A DNA stretch of 64,000 nt from Sympetrum striolatum. Its lineage: Eukaryota; Arthropoda; Insecta; Odonata; Libellulidae. Numbering within the stretch: the first letter of the stretch is position 1; the number at the start of each line of letters is the position of its first letter. The notes under the pieces were generated by a model. That model was not told the origin of the DNA and searched no databases. It worked only from the letters and a program-made list of their open reading frames with translations. Of this stretch, positions 31,437-46,300 are shown one piece after another. The position numbers were made by a program, and so were the translations under genes. The stretch is from positions 25,018,459-25,082,458 of the forward strand of contig OX388349.1 of NCBI GenBank assembly GCA_947579665.1. Direction: 5' to 3'.

Positions 31437-32564
31437 AATAATTATATCCACTGGTAAAACTGTAAACATAAACATTTGCAGTTGTTGTAAAGGTTACGCT
31501 CAGGGCAAACGCCCATATTGAGCGAACCTACTTGGAAATTTCCTTTGTATGTATTTTCGCTGTAAAAAATGTAAATGATGTTATTTTTTGCTGTAAAAAA
31601 TTTAAATTGTTATTTTTTGTGATAAATACATTGCAAACTGACTACTTTTTTTAATTTATCCATCCCTTGAACGCACGACACATGGAAATAAATACCTTCG
31701 AAAAATTTCGAACGTGAAAAACTCAGACACGTAAAAAAAAATCAAAAACTTGGGCATATTTCCAAAATTGATAACACTTAATCAAACTCAAACTGACCCG
31801 AAACAACCGACGACAACTACAAAAAATGAACAATAAATAAACAATAAACAGTAAAATTGCCGTTTTTGGGGAAAAAATACCTCGGAAAATGCTGAATTAC
31901 ACTGAAAACAAGGAAAAAAATATTTCACATGCACATTGACCAACGAAAACTACTTCAACTCGAAGATCGAAATTTTTCTCCAGTTCCCCGACGACGAGAA
32001 AGTTTTTTTCGCACCCAACCCACGTTTCTACGACAGATTCTTCCAGGACGAATCTTCGGGATCCCCGAAAATCCGATAAACAATCACATAAAAATTCATT
32101 CCAGCCAAAGTACATCCTCTGCTAATGTCCCCGAGGGCCCTCCAAGACGACGCGATCCACCCGGTTGCGCATCGAACGCTGCCCCACGCGAAACACACCC
32201 CTTTTTGCTATAATTTTGTTAATTCATCAAACTTGTTTCTTCCCGCCTCTGCCACGTAATGGGGAGCGGGAGATACAATGATTTCCGCCGCCTCTTGCCT
32301 TTGGACGCCAGAGGGAGCCAAAGGAGCCGATTATTTCGATTTCTACGATTTGGGGGGGAACGTTTGGACCCTGTGCCCCCCCAATTTACCCCCGAACCCT
32401 GACTATACACTCTAGTATCAAAATCCTACACGACTTGAGTACGTAGTGCGTGTACTCGACCTTCCAGGCCCTCTCGAACCACGATCCTTCAGACCTGCAA
32501 ACTCTTCGCTGAACCAGGGTTTCAATTTTTTCCCCGCCCCCCCTATACCCTTATAGTACCCTTT

Positions 32565-32752
32565 ATCGCTTCTCGGCCTTATGGCTAAGATCAAAGTGTA
32601 GTATCTGTTCTTATCAGCTTAATATCTGATACGTCTCGCATTGCGGGACCAGAATATTAAACTGATTTTTGGACTATGGCGGGGTGCTAGGAGTTTACTC
32701 CATCCCTGCCGCGGGTTGGCCCGGCATTGCAGTACCGTCGGGATCGGCCCAT
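32565..32752 (+). ncRNA. U2: U2 snRNA, intact copy
   Basis: Second of ten complete genes between E3 and E4. Confidence 0.97.
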
Positions 32753-33880
32753 AATAATTATATCCACTGGTAAAACTGTAAACATAAACATTTGCAGTTG
32801 TTGTAAAGGTTACGCTCAGGGCAAACGCCCATATTGAGCGAACCTACTTGGAAATTTCCTTTGTATGTATTTTCGCTGTAAAAAATGTAAATGATGTTAT
32901 TTTTTGCTGTAAAAAATTTAAATTGTTATTTTTTGTGATAAATACATTGCAAACTGACTACTTTTTTTAATTTATCCATCCCTTGAACGCACGACACATG
33001 GAAATAAATACCTTCGAAAAATTTCGAACGTGAAAAACTCAGACACGTAAAAAAAAATCAAAAACTTGGGCATATTTCCAAAATTGATAACACTTAATCA
33101 AACTCAAACTGACCCGAAACAACCGACGACAACTACAAAAAATGAACAATAAATAAACAATAAACAGTAAAATTGCCGTTTTTGGGGAAAAAATACCTCG
33201 GAAAATGCTGAATTACACTGAAAACAAGGAAAAAAATATTTCACATGCACATTGACCAACGAAAACTACTTCAACTCGAAGATCGAAATTTTTCTCCAGT
33301 TCCCCGACGACGAGAAAGTTTTTTTCGCACCCAACCCACGTTTCTACGACAGATTCTTCCAGGACGAATCTTCGGGATCCCCGAAAATCCGATAAACAAT
33401 CACATAAAAATTCATTCCAGCCAAAGTACATCCTCTGCTAATGTCCCCGAGGGCCCTCCAAGACGACGCGATCCACCCGGTTGCGCATCGAACGCTGCCC
33501 CACGCGAAACACACCCCTTTTTGCTATAATTTTGTTAATTCATCAAACTTGTTTCTTCCCGCCTCTGCCACGTAATGGGGAGCGGGAGATACAATGATTT
33601 CCGCCGCCTCTTGCCTTTGGACGCCAGAGGGAGCCAAAGGAGCCGATTATTTCGATTTCTACGATTTGGGGGGGAACGTTTGGACCCTGTGCCCCCCCAA
33701 TTTACCCCCGAACCCTGACTATACACTCTAGTATCAAAATCCTACACGACTTGAGTACGTAGTGCGTGTACTCGACCTTCCAGGCCCTCTCGAACCACGA
33801 TCCTTCAGACCTGCAAACTCTTCGCTGAACCAGGGTTTCAATTTTTTCCCCGCCCCCCCTATACCCTTATAGTACCCTTT

Positions 33881-34068
33881 ATCGCTTCTCGGCCTTATGG
33901 CTAAGATCAAAGTGTAGTATCTGTTCTTATCAGCTTAATATCTGATACGTCTCGCATTGCGGGACCAGAATATTAAACTGATTTTTGGACTATGGCGGGG
34001 TGCTAGGAGTTTACTCCATCCCTGCCGCGGGTTGGCCCGGCATTGCAGTACCGTCGGGATCGGCCCAT
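33881..34068 (+). ncRNA. U2: U2 snRNA, intact copy
   Basis: Third of ten complete genes between E3 and E4. Confidence 0.97.
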
Positions 34069-35196
34069 AATAATTATATCCACTGGTAAAACTGTAAACA
34101 TAAACATTTGCAGTTGTTGTAAAGGTTACGCTCAGGGCAAACGCCCATATTGAGCGAACCTACTTGGAAATTTCCTTTGTATGTATTTTCGCTGTAAAAA
34201 ATGTAAATGATGTTATTTTTTGCTGTAAAAAATTTAAATTGTTATTTTTTGTGATAAATACATTGCAAACTGACTACTTTTTTTAATTTATCCATCCCTT
34301 GAACGCACGACACATGGAAATAAATACCTTCGAAAAATTTCGAACGTGAAAAACTCAGACACGTAAAAAAAAATCAAAAACTTGGGCATATTTCCAAAAT
34401 TGATAACACTTAATCAAACTCAAACTGACCCGAAACAACCGACGACAACTACAAAAAATGAACAATAAATAAACAATAAACAGTAAAATTGCCGTTTTTG
34501 GGGAAAAAATACCTCGGAAAATGCTGAATTACACTGAAAACAAGGAAAAAAATATTTCACATGCACATTGACCAACGAAAACTACTTCAACTCGAAGATC
34601 GAAATTTTTCTCCAGTTCCCCGACGACGAGAAAGTTTTTTTCGCACCCAACCCACGTTTCTACGACAGATTCTTCCAGGACGAATCTTCGGGATCCCCGA
34701 AAATCCGATAAACAATCACATAAAAATTCATTCCAGCCAAAGTACATCCTCTGCTAATGTCCCCGAGGGCCCTCCAAGACGACGCGATCCACCCGGTTGC
34801 GCATCGAACGCTGCCCCACGCGAAACACACCCCTTTTTGCTATAATTTTGTTAATTCATCAAACTTGTTTCTTCCCGCCTCTGCCACGTAATGGGGAGCG
34901 GGAGATACAATGATTTCCGCCGCCTCTTGCCTTTGGACGCCAGAGGGAGCCAAAGGAGCCGATTATTTCGATTTCTACGATTTGGGGGGGAACGTTTGGA
35001 CCCTGTGCCCCCCCAATTTACCCCCGAACCCTGACTATACACTCTAGTATCAAAATCCTACACGACTTGAGTACGTAGTGCGTGTACTCGACCTTCCAGG
35101 CCCTCTCGAACCACGATCCTTCAGACCTGCAAACTCTTCGCTGAACCAGGGTTTCAATTTTTTCCCCGCCCCCCCTATACCCTTATAGTACCCTTT

Positions 35197-35384
35197 ATCG
35201 CTTCTCGGCCTTATGGCTAAGATCAAAGTGTAGTATCTGTTCTTATCAGCTTAATATCTGATACGTCTCGCATTGCGGGACCAGAATATTAAACTGATTT
35301 TTGGACTATGGCGGGGTGCTAGGAGTTTACTCCATCCCTGCCGCGGGTTGGCCCGGCATTGCAGTACCGTCGGGATCGGCCCAT
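35197..35384 (+). ncRNA. U2: U2 snRNA, intact copy
   Basis: Fourth of ten complete genes between E3 and E4. Confidence 0.97.
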
Positions 35385-36512
35385 AATAATTATATCCACT
35401 GGTAAAACTGTAAACATAAACATTTGCAGTTGTTGTAAAGGTTACGCTCAGGGCAAACGCCCATATTGAGCGAACCTACTTGGAAATTTCCTTTGTATGT
35501 ATTTTCGCTGTAAAAAATGTAAATGATGTTATTTTTTGCTGTAAAAAATTTAAATTGTTATTTTTTGTGATAAATACATTGCAAACTGACTACTTTTTTT
35601 AATTTATCCATCCCTTGAACGCACGACACATGGAAATAAATACCTTCGAAAAATTTCGAACGTGAAAAACTCAGACACGTAAAAAAAAATCAAAAACTTG
35701 GGCATATTTCCAAAATTGATAACACTTAATCAAACTCAAACTGACCCGAAACAACCGACGACAACTACAAAAAATGAACAATAAATAAACAATAAACAGT
35801 AAAATTGCCGTTTTTGGGGAAAAAATACCTCGGAAAATGCTGAATTACACTGAAAACAAGGAAAAAAATATTTCACATGCACATTGACCAACGAAAACTA
35901 CTTCAACTCGAAGATCGAAATTTTTCTCCAGTTCCCCGACGACGAGAAAGTTTTTTTCGCACCCAACCCACGTTTCTACGACAGATTCTTCCAGGACGAA
36001 TCTTCGGGATCCCCGAAAATCCGATAAACAATCACATAAAAATTCATTCCAGCCAAAGTACATCCTCTGCTAATGTCCCCGAGGGCCCTCCAAGACGACG
36101 CGATCCACCCGGTTGCGCATCGAACGCTGCCCCACGCGAAACACACCCCTTTTTGCTATAATTTTGTTAATTCATCAAACTTGTTTCTTCCCGCCTCTGC
36201 CACGTAATGGGGAGCGGGAGATACAATGATTTCCGCCGCCTCTTGCCTTTGGACGCCAGAGGGAGCCAAAGGAGCCGATTATTTCGATTTCTACGATTTG
36301 GGGGGGAACGTTTGGACCCTGTGCCCCCCCAATTTACCCCCGAACCCTGACTATACACTCTAGTATCAAAATCCTACACGACTTGAGTACGTAGTGCGTG
36401 TACTCGACCTTCCAGGCCCTCTCGAACCACGATCCTTCAGACCTGCAAACTCTTCGCTGAACCAGGGTTTCAATTTTTTCCCCGCCCCCCCTATACCCTT
36501 ATAGTACCCTTT

Positions 36513-36700
36513 ATCGCTTCTCGGCCTTATGGCTAAGATCAAAGTGTAGTATCTGTTCTTATCAGCTTAATATCTGATACGTCTCGCATTGCGGGACCAG
36601 AATATTAAACTGATTTTTGGACTATGGCGGGGTGCTAGGAGTTTACTCCATCCCTGCCGCGGGTTGGCCCGGCATTGCAGTACCGTCGGGATCGGCCCAT
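36513..36700 (+). ncRNA. U2: U2 snRNA, intact copy
   Basis: Fifth of ten complete genes between E3 and E4. Confidence 0.97.
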
Positions 36701-37828
36701 AATAATTATATCCACTGGTAAAACTGTAAACATAAACATTTGCAGTTGTTGTAAAGGTTACGCTCAGGGCAAACGCCCATATTGAGCGAACCTACTTGGA
36801 AATTTCCTTTGTATGTATTTTCGCTGTAAAAAATGTAAATGATGTTATTTTTTGCTGTAAAAAATTTAAATTGTTATTTTTTGTGATAAATACATTGCAA
36901 ACTGACTACTTTTTTTAATTTATCCATCCCTTGAACGCACGACACATGGAAATAAATACCTTCGAAAAATTTCGAACGTGAAAAACTCAGACACGTAAAA
37001 AAAAATCAAAAACTTGGGCATATTTCCAAAATTGATAACACTTAATCAAACTCAAACTGACCCGAAACAACCGACGACAACTACAAAAAATGAACAATAA
37101 ATAAACAATAAACAGTAAAATTGCCGTTTTTGGGGAAAAAATACCTCGGAAAATGCTGAATTACACTGAAAACAAGGAAAAAAATATTTCACATGCACAT
37201 TGACCAACGAAAACTACTTCAACTCGAAGATCGAAATTTTTCTCCAGTTCCCCGACGACGAGAAAGTTTTTTTCGCACCCAACCCACGTTTCTACGACAG
37301 ATTCTTCCAGGACGAATCTTCGGGATCCCCGAAAATCCGATAAACAATCACATAAAAATTCATTCCAGCCAAAGTACATCCTCTGCTAATGTCCCCGAGG
37401 GCCCTCCAAGACGACGCGATCCACCCGGTTGCGCATCGAACGCTGCCCCACGCGAAACACACCCCTTTTTGCTATAATTTTGTTAATTCATCAAACTTGT
37501 TTCTTCCCGCCTCTGCCACGTAATGGGGAGCGGGAGATACAATGATTTCCGCCGCCTCTTGCCTTTGGACGCCAGAGGGAGCCAAAGGAGCCGATTATTT
37601 CGATTTCTACGATTTGGGGGGGAACGTTTGGACCCTGTGCCCCCCCAATTTACCCCCGAACCCTGACTATACACTCTAGTATCAAAATCCTACACGACTT
37701 GAGTACGTAGTGCGTGTACTCGACCTTCCAGGCCCTCTCGAACCACGATCCTTCAGACCTGCAAACTCTTCGCTGAACCAGGGTTTCAATTTTTTCCCCG
37801 CCCCCCCTATACCCTTATAGTACCCTTT

Positions 37829-38016
37829 ATCGCTTCTCGGCCTTATGGCTAAGATCAAAGTGTAGTATCTGTTCTTATCAGCTTAATATCTGATACGTCT
37901 CGCATTGCGGGACCAGAATATTAAACTGATTTTTGGACTATGGCGGGGTGCTAGGAGTTTACTCCATCCCTGCCGCGGGTTGGCCCGGCATTGCAGTACC
38001 GTCGGGATCGGCCCAT
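37829..38016 (+). ncRNA. U2: U2 snRNA, intact copy
   Basis: Sixth of ten complete genes between E3 and E4. Confidence 0.97.
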
Positions 38017-39144
38017 AATAATTATATCCACTGGTAAAACTGTAAACATAAACATTTGCAGTTGTTGTAAAGGTTACGCTCAGGGCAAACGCCCATATTG
38101 AGCGAACCTACTTGGAAATTTCCTTTGTATGTATTTTCGCTGTAAAAAATGTAAATGATGTTATTTTTTGCTGTAAAAAATTTAAATTGTTATTTTTTGT
38201 GATAAATACATTGCAAACTGACTACTTTTTTTAATTTATCCATCCCTTGAACGCACGACACATGGAAATAAATACCTTCGAAAAATTTCGAACGTGAAAA
38301 ACTCAGACACGTAAAAAAAAATCAAAAACTTGGGCATATTTCCAAAATTGATAACACTTAATCAAACTCAAACTGACCCGAAACAACCGACGACAACTAC
38401 AAAAAATGAACAATAAATAAACAATAAACAGTAAAATTGCCGTTTTTGGGGAAAAAATACCTCGGAAAATGCTGAATTACACTGAAAACAAGGAAAAAAA
38501 TATTTCACATGCACATTGACCAACGAAAACTACTTCAACTCGAAGATCGAAATTTTTCTCCAGTTCCCCGACGACGAGAAAGTTTTTTTCGCACCCAACC
38601 CACGTTTCTACGACAGATTCTTCCAGGACGAATCTTCGGGATCCCCGAAAATCCGATAAACAATCACATAAAAATTCATTCCAGCCAAAGTACATCCTCT
38701 GCTAATGTCCCCGAGGGCCCTCCAAGACGACGCGATCCACCCGGTTGCGCATCGAACGCTGCCCCACGCGAAACACACCCCTTTTTGCTATAATTTTGTT
38801 AATTCATCAAACTTGTTTCTTCCCGCCTCTGCCACGTAATGGGGAGCGGGAGATACAATGATTTCCGCCGCCTCTTGCCTTTGGACGCCAGAGGGAGCCA
38901 AAGGAGCCGATTATTTCGATTTCTACGATTTGGGGGGGAACGTTTGGACCCTGTGCCCCCCCAATTTACCCCCGAACCCTGACTATACACTCTAGTATCA
39001 AAATCCTACACGACTTGAGTACGTAGTGCGTGTACTCGACCTTCCAGGCCCTCTCGAACCACGATCCTTCAGACCTGCAAACTCTTCGCTGAACCAGGGT
39101 TTCAATTTTTTCCCCGCCCCCCCTATACCCTTATAGTACCCTTT

Positions 39145-39332
39145 ATCGCTTCTCGGCCTTATGGCTAAGATCAAAGTGTAGTATCTGTTCTTATCAGCTT
39201 AATATCTGATACGTCTCGCATTGCGGGACCAGAATATTAAACTGATTTTTGGACTATGGCGGGGTGCTAGGAGTTTACTCCATCCCTGCCGCGGGTTGGC
39301 CCGGCATTGCAGTACCGTCGGGATCGGCCCAT
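39145..39332 (+). ncRNA. U2: U2 snRNA, intact copy
   Basis: Seventh of ten complete genes between E3 and E4. Confidence 0.97.
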
Positions 39333-40460
39333 AATAATTATATCCACTGGTAAAACTGTAAACATAAACATTTGCAGTTGTTGTAAAGGTTACGCTCAGG
39401 GCAAACGCCCATATTGAGCGAACCTACTTGGAAATTTCCTTTGTATGTATTTTCGCTGTAAAAAATGTAAATGATGTTATTTTTTGCTGTAAAAAATTTA
39501 AATTGTTATTTTTTGTGATAAATACATTGCAAACTGACTACTTTTTTTAATTTATCCATCCCTTGAACGCACGACACATGGAAATAAATACCTTCGAAAA
39601 ATTTCGAACGTGAAAAACTCAGACACGTAAAAAAAAATCAAAAACTTGGGCATATTTCCAAAATTGATAACACTTAATCAAACTCAAACTGACCCGAAAC
39701 AACCGACGACAACTACAAAAAATGAACAATAAATAAACAATAAACAGTAAAATTGCCGTTTTTGGGGAAAAAATACCTCGGAAAATGCTGAATTACACTG
39801 AAAACAAGGAAAAAAATATTTCACATGCACATTGACCAACGAAAACTACTTCAACTCGAAGATCGAAATTTTTCTCCAGTTCCCCGACGACGAGAAAGTT
39901 TTTTTCGCACCCAACCCACGTTTCTACGACAGATTCTTCCAGGACGAATCTTCGGGATCCCCGAAAATCCGATAAACAATCACATAAAAATTCATTCCAG
40001 CCAAAGTACATCCTCTGCTAATGTCCCCGAGGGCCCTCCAAGACGACGCGATCCACCCGGTTGCGCATCGAACGCTGCCCCACGCGAAACACACCCCTTT
40101 TTGCTATAATTTTGTTAATTCATCAAACTTGTTTCTTCCCGCCTCTGCCACGTAATGGGGAGCGGGAGATACAATGATTTCCGCCGCCTCTTGCCTTTGG
40201 ACGCCAGAGGGAGCCAAAGGAGCCGATTATTTCGATTTCTACGATTTGGGGGGGAACGTTTGGACCCTGTGCCCCCCCAATTTACCCCCGAACCCTGACT
40301 ATACACTCTAGTATCAAAATCCTACACGACTTGAGTACGTAGTGCGTGTACTCGACCTTCCAGGCCCTCTCGAACCACGATCCTTCAGACCTGCAAACTC
40401 TTCGCTGAACCAGGGTTTCAATTTTTTCCCCGCCCCCCCTATACCCTTATAGTACCCTTT

Positions 40461-40648
40461 ATCGCTTCTCGGCCTTATGGCTAAGATCAAAGTGTAGTAT
40501 CTGTTCTTATCAGCTTAATATCTGATACGTCTCGCATTGCGGGACCAGAATATTAAACTGATTTTTGGACTATGGCGGGGTGCTAGGAGTTTACTCCATC
40601 CCTGCCGCGGGTTGGCCCGGCATTGCAGTACCGTCGGGATCGGCCCAT
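40461..40648 (+). ncRNA. U2: U2 snRNA, intact copy
   Basis: Eighth of ten complete genes between E3 and E4. Confidence 0.97.
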
Positions 40649-41776
40649 AATAATTATATCCACTGGTAAAACTGTAAACATAAACATTTGCAGTTGTTGT
40701 AAAGGTTACGCTCAGGGCAAACGCCCATATTGAGCGAACCTACTTGGAAATTTCCTTTGTATGTATTTTCGCTGTAAAAAATGTAAATGATGTTATTTTT
40801 TGCTGTAAAAAATTTAAATTGTTATTTTTTGTGATAAATACATTGCAAACTGACTACTTTTTTTAATTTATCCATCCCTTGAACGCACGACACATGGAAA
40901 TAAATACCTTCGAAAAATTTCGAACGTGAAAAACTCAGACACGTAAAAAAAAATCAAAAACTTGGGCATATTTCCAAAATTGATAACACTTAATCAAACT
41001 CAAACTGACCCGAAACAACCGACGACAACTACAAAAAATGAACAATAAATAAACAATAAACAGTAAAATTGCCGTTTTTGGGGAAAAAATACCTCGGAAA
41101 ATGCTGAATTACACTGAAAACAAGGAAAAAAATATTTCACATGCACATTGACCAACGAAAACTACTTCAACTCGAAGATCGAAATTTTTCTCCAGTTCCC
41201 CGACGACGAGAAAGTTTTTTTCGCACCCAACCCACGTTTCTACGACAGATTCTTCCAGGACGAATCTTCGGGATCCCCGAAAATCCGATAAACAATCACA
41301 TAAAAATTCATTCCAGCCAAAGTACATCCTCTGCTAATGTCCCCGAGGGCCCTCCAAGACGACGCGATCCACCCGGTTGCGCATCGAACGCTGCCCCACG
41401 CGAAACACACCCCTTTTTGCTATAATTTTGTTAATTCATCAAACTTGTTTCTTCCCGCCTCTGCCACGTAATGGGGAGCGGGAGATACAATGATTTCCGC
41501 CGCCTCTTGCCTTTGGACGCCAGAGGGAGCCAAAGGAGCCGATTATTTCGATTTCTACGATTTGGGGGGGAACGTTTGGACCCTGTGCCCCCCCAATTTA
41601 CCCCCGAACCCTGACTATACACTCTAGTATCAAAATCCTACACGACTTGAGTACGTAGTGCGTGTACTCGACCTTCCAGGCCCTCTCGAACCACGATCCT
41701 TCAGACCTGCAAACTCTTCGCTGAACCAGGGTTTCAATTTTTTCCCCGCCCCCCCTATACCCTTATAGTACCCTTT

Positions 41777-41964
41777 ATCGCTTCTCGGCCTTATGGCTAA
41801 GATCAAAGTGTAGTATCTGTTCTTATCAGCTTAATATCTGATACGTCTCGCATTGCGGGACCAGAATATTAAACTGATTTTTGGACTATGGCGGGGTGCT
41901 AGGAGTTTACTCCATCCCTGCCGCGGGTTGGCCCGGCATTGCAGTACCGTCGGGATCGGCCCAT
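41777..41964 (+). ncRNA. U2: U2 snRNA, intact copy
   Basis: Ninth of ten complete genes between E3 and E4. Confidence 0.97.
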
Positions 41965-43092
41965 AATAATTATATCCACTGGTAAAACTGTAAACATAAA
42001 CATTTGCAGTTGTTGTAAAGGTTACGCTCAGGGCAAACGCCCATATTGAGCGAACCTACTTGGAAATTTCCTTTGTATGTATTTTCGCTGTAAAAAATGT
42101 AAATGATGTTATTTTTTGCTGTAAAAAATTTAAATTGTTATTTTTTGTGATAAATACATTGCAAACTGACTACTTTTTTTAATTTATCCATCCCTTGAAC
42201 GCACGACACATGGAAATAAATACCTTCGAAAAATTTCGAACGTGAAAAACTCAGACACGTAAAAAAAAATCAAAAACTTGGGCATATTTCCAAAATTGAT
42301 AACACTTAATCAAACTCAAACTGACCCGAAACAACCGACGACAACTACAAAAAATGAACAATAAATAAACAATAAACAGTAAAATTGCCGTTTTTGGGGA
42401 AAAAATACCTCGGAAAATGCTGAATTACACTGAAAACAAGGAAAAAAATATTTCACATGCACATTGACCAACGAAAACTACTTCAACTCGAAGATCGAAA
42501 TTTTTCTCCAGTTCCCCGACGACGAGAAAGTTTTTTTCGCACCCAACCCACGTTTCTACGACAGATTCTTCCAGGACGAATCTTCGGGATCCCCGAAAAT
42601 CCGATAAACAATCACATAAAAATTCATTCCAGCCAAAGTACATCCTCTGCTAATGTCCCCGAGGGCCCTCCAAGACGACGCGATCCACCCGGTTGCGCAT
42701 CGAACGCTGCCCCACGCGAAACACACCCCTTTTTGCTATAATTTTGTTAATTCATCAAACTTGTTTCTTCCCGCCTCTGCCACGTAATGGGGAGCGGGAG
42801 ATACAATGATTTCCGCCGCCTCTTGCCTTTGGACGCCAGAGGGAGCCAAAGGAGCCGATTATTTCGATTTCTACGATTTGGGGGGGAACGTTTGGACCCT
42901 GTGCCCCCCCAATTTACCCCCGAACCCTGACTATACACTCTAGTATCAAAATCCTACACGACTTGAGTACGTAGTGCGTGTACTCGACCTTCCAGGCCCT
43001 CTCGAACCACGATCCTTCAGACCTGCAAACTCTTCGCTGAACCAGGGTTTCAATTTTTTCCCCGCCCCCCCTATACCCTTATAGTACCCTTT

Positions 43093-43280
43093 ATCGCTTC
43101 TCGGCCTTATGGCTAAGATCAAAGTGTAGTATCTGTTCTTATCAGCTTAATATCTGATACGTCTCGCATTGCGGGACCAGAATATTAAACTGATTTTTGG
43201 ACTATGGCGGGGTGCTAGGAGTTTACTCCATCCCTGCCGCGGGTTGGCCCGGCATTGCAGTACCGTCGGGATCGGCCCAT
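43093..43280 (+). ncRNA. U2: U2 snRNA, intact copy directly upstream of E4
   Basis: The RNA itself is complete, but only about 93 bp of its 3' flank remain before the sequence changes to E4. The candidate 3' box is retained at the usual offset, so the gene may still be processed normally. Transcription past that signal would run straight into the E4 ORF. Confidence 0.97.
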
Positions 43281-43397
43281 AATAATTATATCCACTGGTA
43301 AAACTGTAAACATAAACATTTGCAGTTGTTGTAAAGGTTACGCTCAGGGCAAACGCCCATATTGAGCGAACCTTAACCCTTTCCCTTAACCCTTTCC

Positions 43398-46300
43398 ATG
43401 CCCCGCTCCCGTCCCTCCTCCCCGCCTCCGGCTCGGCGCTCGCGCCGATTCGGCGTCGGAGGGGATTCCTTACCCTCTCCCCCACTCCCCGCCATCCCCG
43501 AAGATGGCGGCGTGGCATCACCGCGCCGCCGCACCCCTCTTTCCCCCCTTTTCGCCCCGTCGGATACGTCGGCGGAGGGTTTGAATTCTCCCGCCGTGCA
43601 AGCGGCGGGAGATTTAAATTCTTCGGTGCCGAACCTGGCGGAGCGCCCTCCTCCCGGCCCCCCCGATCCCCGCAACTCACTAGATACACCACCGGGCCCC
43701 TCCGACGCTGCCTCGCGGCGCTACAGACGAGGCCGGGCCCCACATCCTCGGGTCCCCCGGATGGCATCTAGTGAATTCTTCTGCCTTGACGAGGATGACC
43801 TGGACGGAAAAAACGATCGATCTGTCAATACCACAAGCCAACCAGGCGGCCAACTCCACCAGGCCGCCACTACTACGAAACCACCGGGCGGCCAACAACA
43901 CCAGGCCGCCACCACATCACCACCGGGCAGCCAACAACATCAGGCCGCCACCACATCCTCACCGGGCGGCCAGCTCCACCAGGCCGCCACCACATCATCA
44001 CCGGGCGACCAGCTTCACCAGGTCGCCAACACCACTGCATCACCGGGCGGCCAACACCATCAGGCCGCCAACACCAACAAGCCAACCCGGGACACCACAA
44101 TCAGGAGAGATGGAGACTCCCTGGTTGTGGAATTCCCCGTTCCTGACGTCCTCACGTGCACGGAGCCGGCCTGTTCTGTCACCTTTAAGGCCAAGGTCTG
44201 GACGGCGGCGAAGAGGTCCCTGGAGCGCCACCTTGCGGCCAATCATAACCTGAGGGGCCTCAAGTCGCAAAATTGGTGCTCCATCTGCGAGTCTGCAATC
44301 GGTGCCCGACCATCTGGGCACCCGTGCCTCCGAGCCGCCGTCACTAGACAGAATCAACAGCAGGACGCCAGGACGGAATTCGCGTGCCCGGATTGTGATT
44401 TCTCATGTCCTTCGAAGAGGGGTCTGGCGTCACACCGCATCGCCCATCGGCAGCGAAACCCTTTCCCTGAACCTAACCCTGTCCCATATCCCGATCCCCC
44501 CACCCCACCCCCCCCCCTCGTTGCAGATGACGACCCTGTGGCGCCGGACCGGACAGAGGAGGAGCCACCCACCGCGGAACCTGCCGCCCATCCCAGGTCA
44601 AACACCCCCGAACGAGTGGAGCCTCCTGAGACGGTCGACCCTGCCCCTGCTCCTGCTGGCCCACTCTCCGAGGTGGAGACGGAGTGGATCTGCGCTATCA
44701 ACAACACACAGGACCGACCGTGGGAGGAGTTTGAAGAGGTCGTTGGGAGGCTCACCACCGCCATCATCGCCCAGCGGCCAAAGGCTCCACCACCGAACCC
44801 GAGGACAAACAGAGGGGGACCGAGACGACCGGCAGCAGGGCAGAACCGCCGCGGTCCCCAGAGATATGACCCCCAGGACGCCGCCGCCATCCAGCGCCTC
44901 TTTCGCCTGAATCCAAGAAAGGCAGTACACTCAATCCTGGAGGAGACCTCCCCTTACTGCGACATCCCCGCGGAGGAGCTGAAAACCCACTTCCAACGGG
45001 TGTACGGGGACTCGCAGTACACTCCTCCAGAGCAGCCTTTCTTGGAGGGATACAAGGACACCAGCGAGGACGAGCGGGAGGCTCTCCTCGCCCCCATCAC
45101 GGCGAAGGAGGTGGCTGCCAGACTGTCCCGGACCACCAACACCGCGCCGGGACCTGATGGCATCACCTGGGGCGACTTAACCAAATTCGACCGGAAAGGA
45201 TCCATCCTCGCCACGGCCTACGAGAGATGCCTGCGGGAGGGAAGAACCCCTGAAGCCTGGAAGACATCTAAGACCGTCCTCATTTACAAGAAGGGAGACA
45301 AGAGGGCGGTCTGCAACTGGAGACCCATTGCGCTTGGCAACACTATCGCCAAGCTTTACGCAGCCGTCCTGGCCGACCGACTCATGACCTGGGCGGTCAG
45401 GGGCGGCAGGGTCTCCGGTTGCCAAAAAGGCTTCAGGGAGTTCGAGGGCTGCCATGAACACAACTTCCTCCTGCAGGCAGCCATTGACGAGGCTAGGAGA
45501 CGCCGAAGTTCCATCTGCGTGGCGTGGCTGGACCTGACGAACGCCTTCGGGTCGATCCCGCACCAGCACCTAAACAACACCTTGGAGAGAATGCACATCC
45601 CACCTGAATTCCGGCGGGCCGTGGAGGACCAGCAGAGATGCTCCACTATCATCAAGACGACCGCCGGAGACACCGACCCAATCATCATCAAGGCCGGTGT
45701 CAAGCAGGGTTGCCCGCTCTCACCCACCATCTTCAACCTGGGCATAGAACCGGTGGTGAGAGCGGCGCTGGAAAAGGCGAACACCTGCGGTGTGGATGTC
45801 CATGGAAACCGCATATCCATCCTGGCGTATGCAGATGACATGGTGCTGGTGGGGAGGAACCAGGAGGCGCTTCAGGAGCTGATGGACCGCGTGGGAGAGA
45901 GGGCAGCCGCCGCGGGACTCACCTTCAACCAACAGAAATGCGCCACCCTGCATCTGGACTTCCGCACACCTCAACCAGCAGCCGGCCCAGTCAGAGAGAC
46001 CGCCTTTTCCATCCAGGGCGGTCATCCGGTCAGCCTGAGGGAGGGGCAGCCTTACTCGTACCTGGGGGTGCCGGCAGGCTTCAACGTTTGCCAAACCCCC
46101 ACCGAGGAACTGCAGCGCCTGGCCGAGGAGGTCAAGAAGATTGACGAAAGCCTCCTCGCGCCATGGCAGAAATTCAAGGCAACCAAGATCTTTCTCCTCT
46201 CCAGGCTGAACTTCATACTCAGGGCCGGCCACGTGCGGAAGGGACCAGTGCAGGAAGTGGACAAGATCGTCAGAGCATGCGGCAAGCGGTGGCTCCACCT

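Larger units (their letters stand above)
29970..43373 (+). repeat. Array block between E3 and E4
   Basis: A 3' fragment and ten U2 genes. The final unit is cut about 93 bp after its U2 gene by the E4 junction. Confidence 0.95.
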
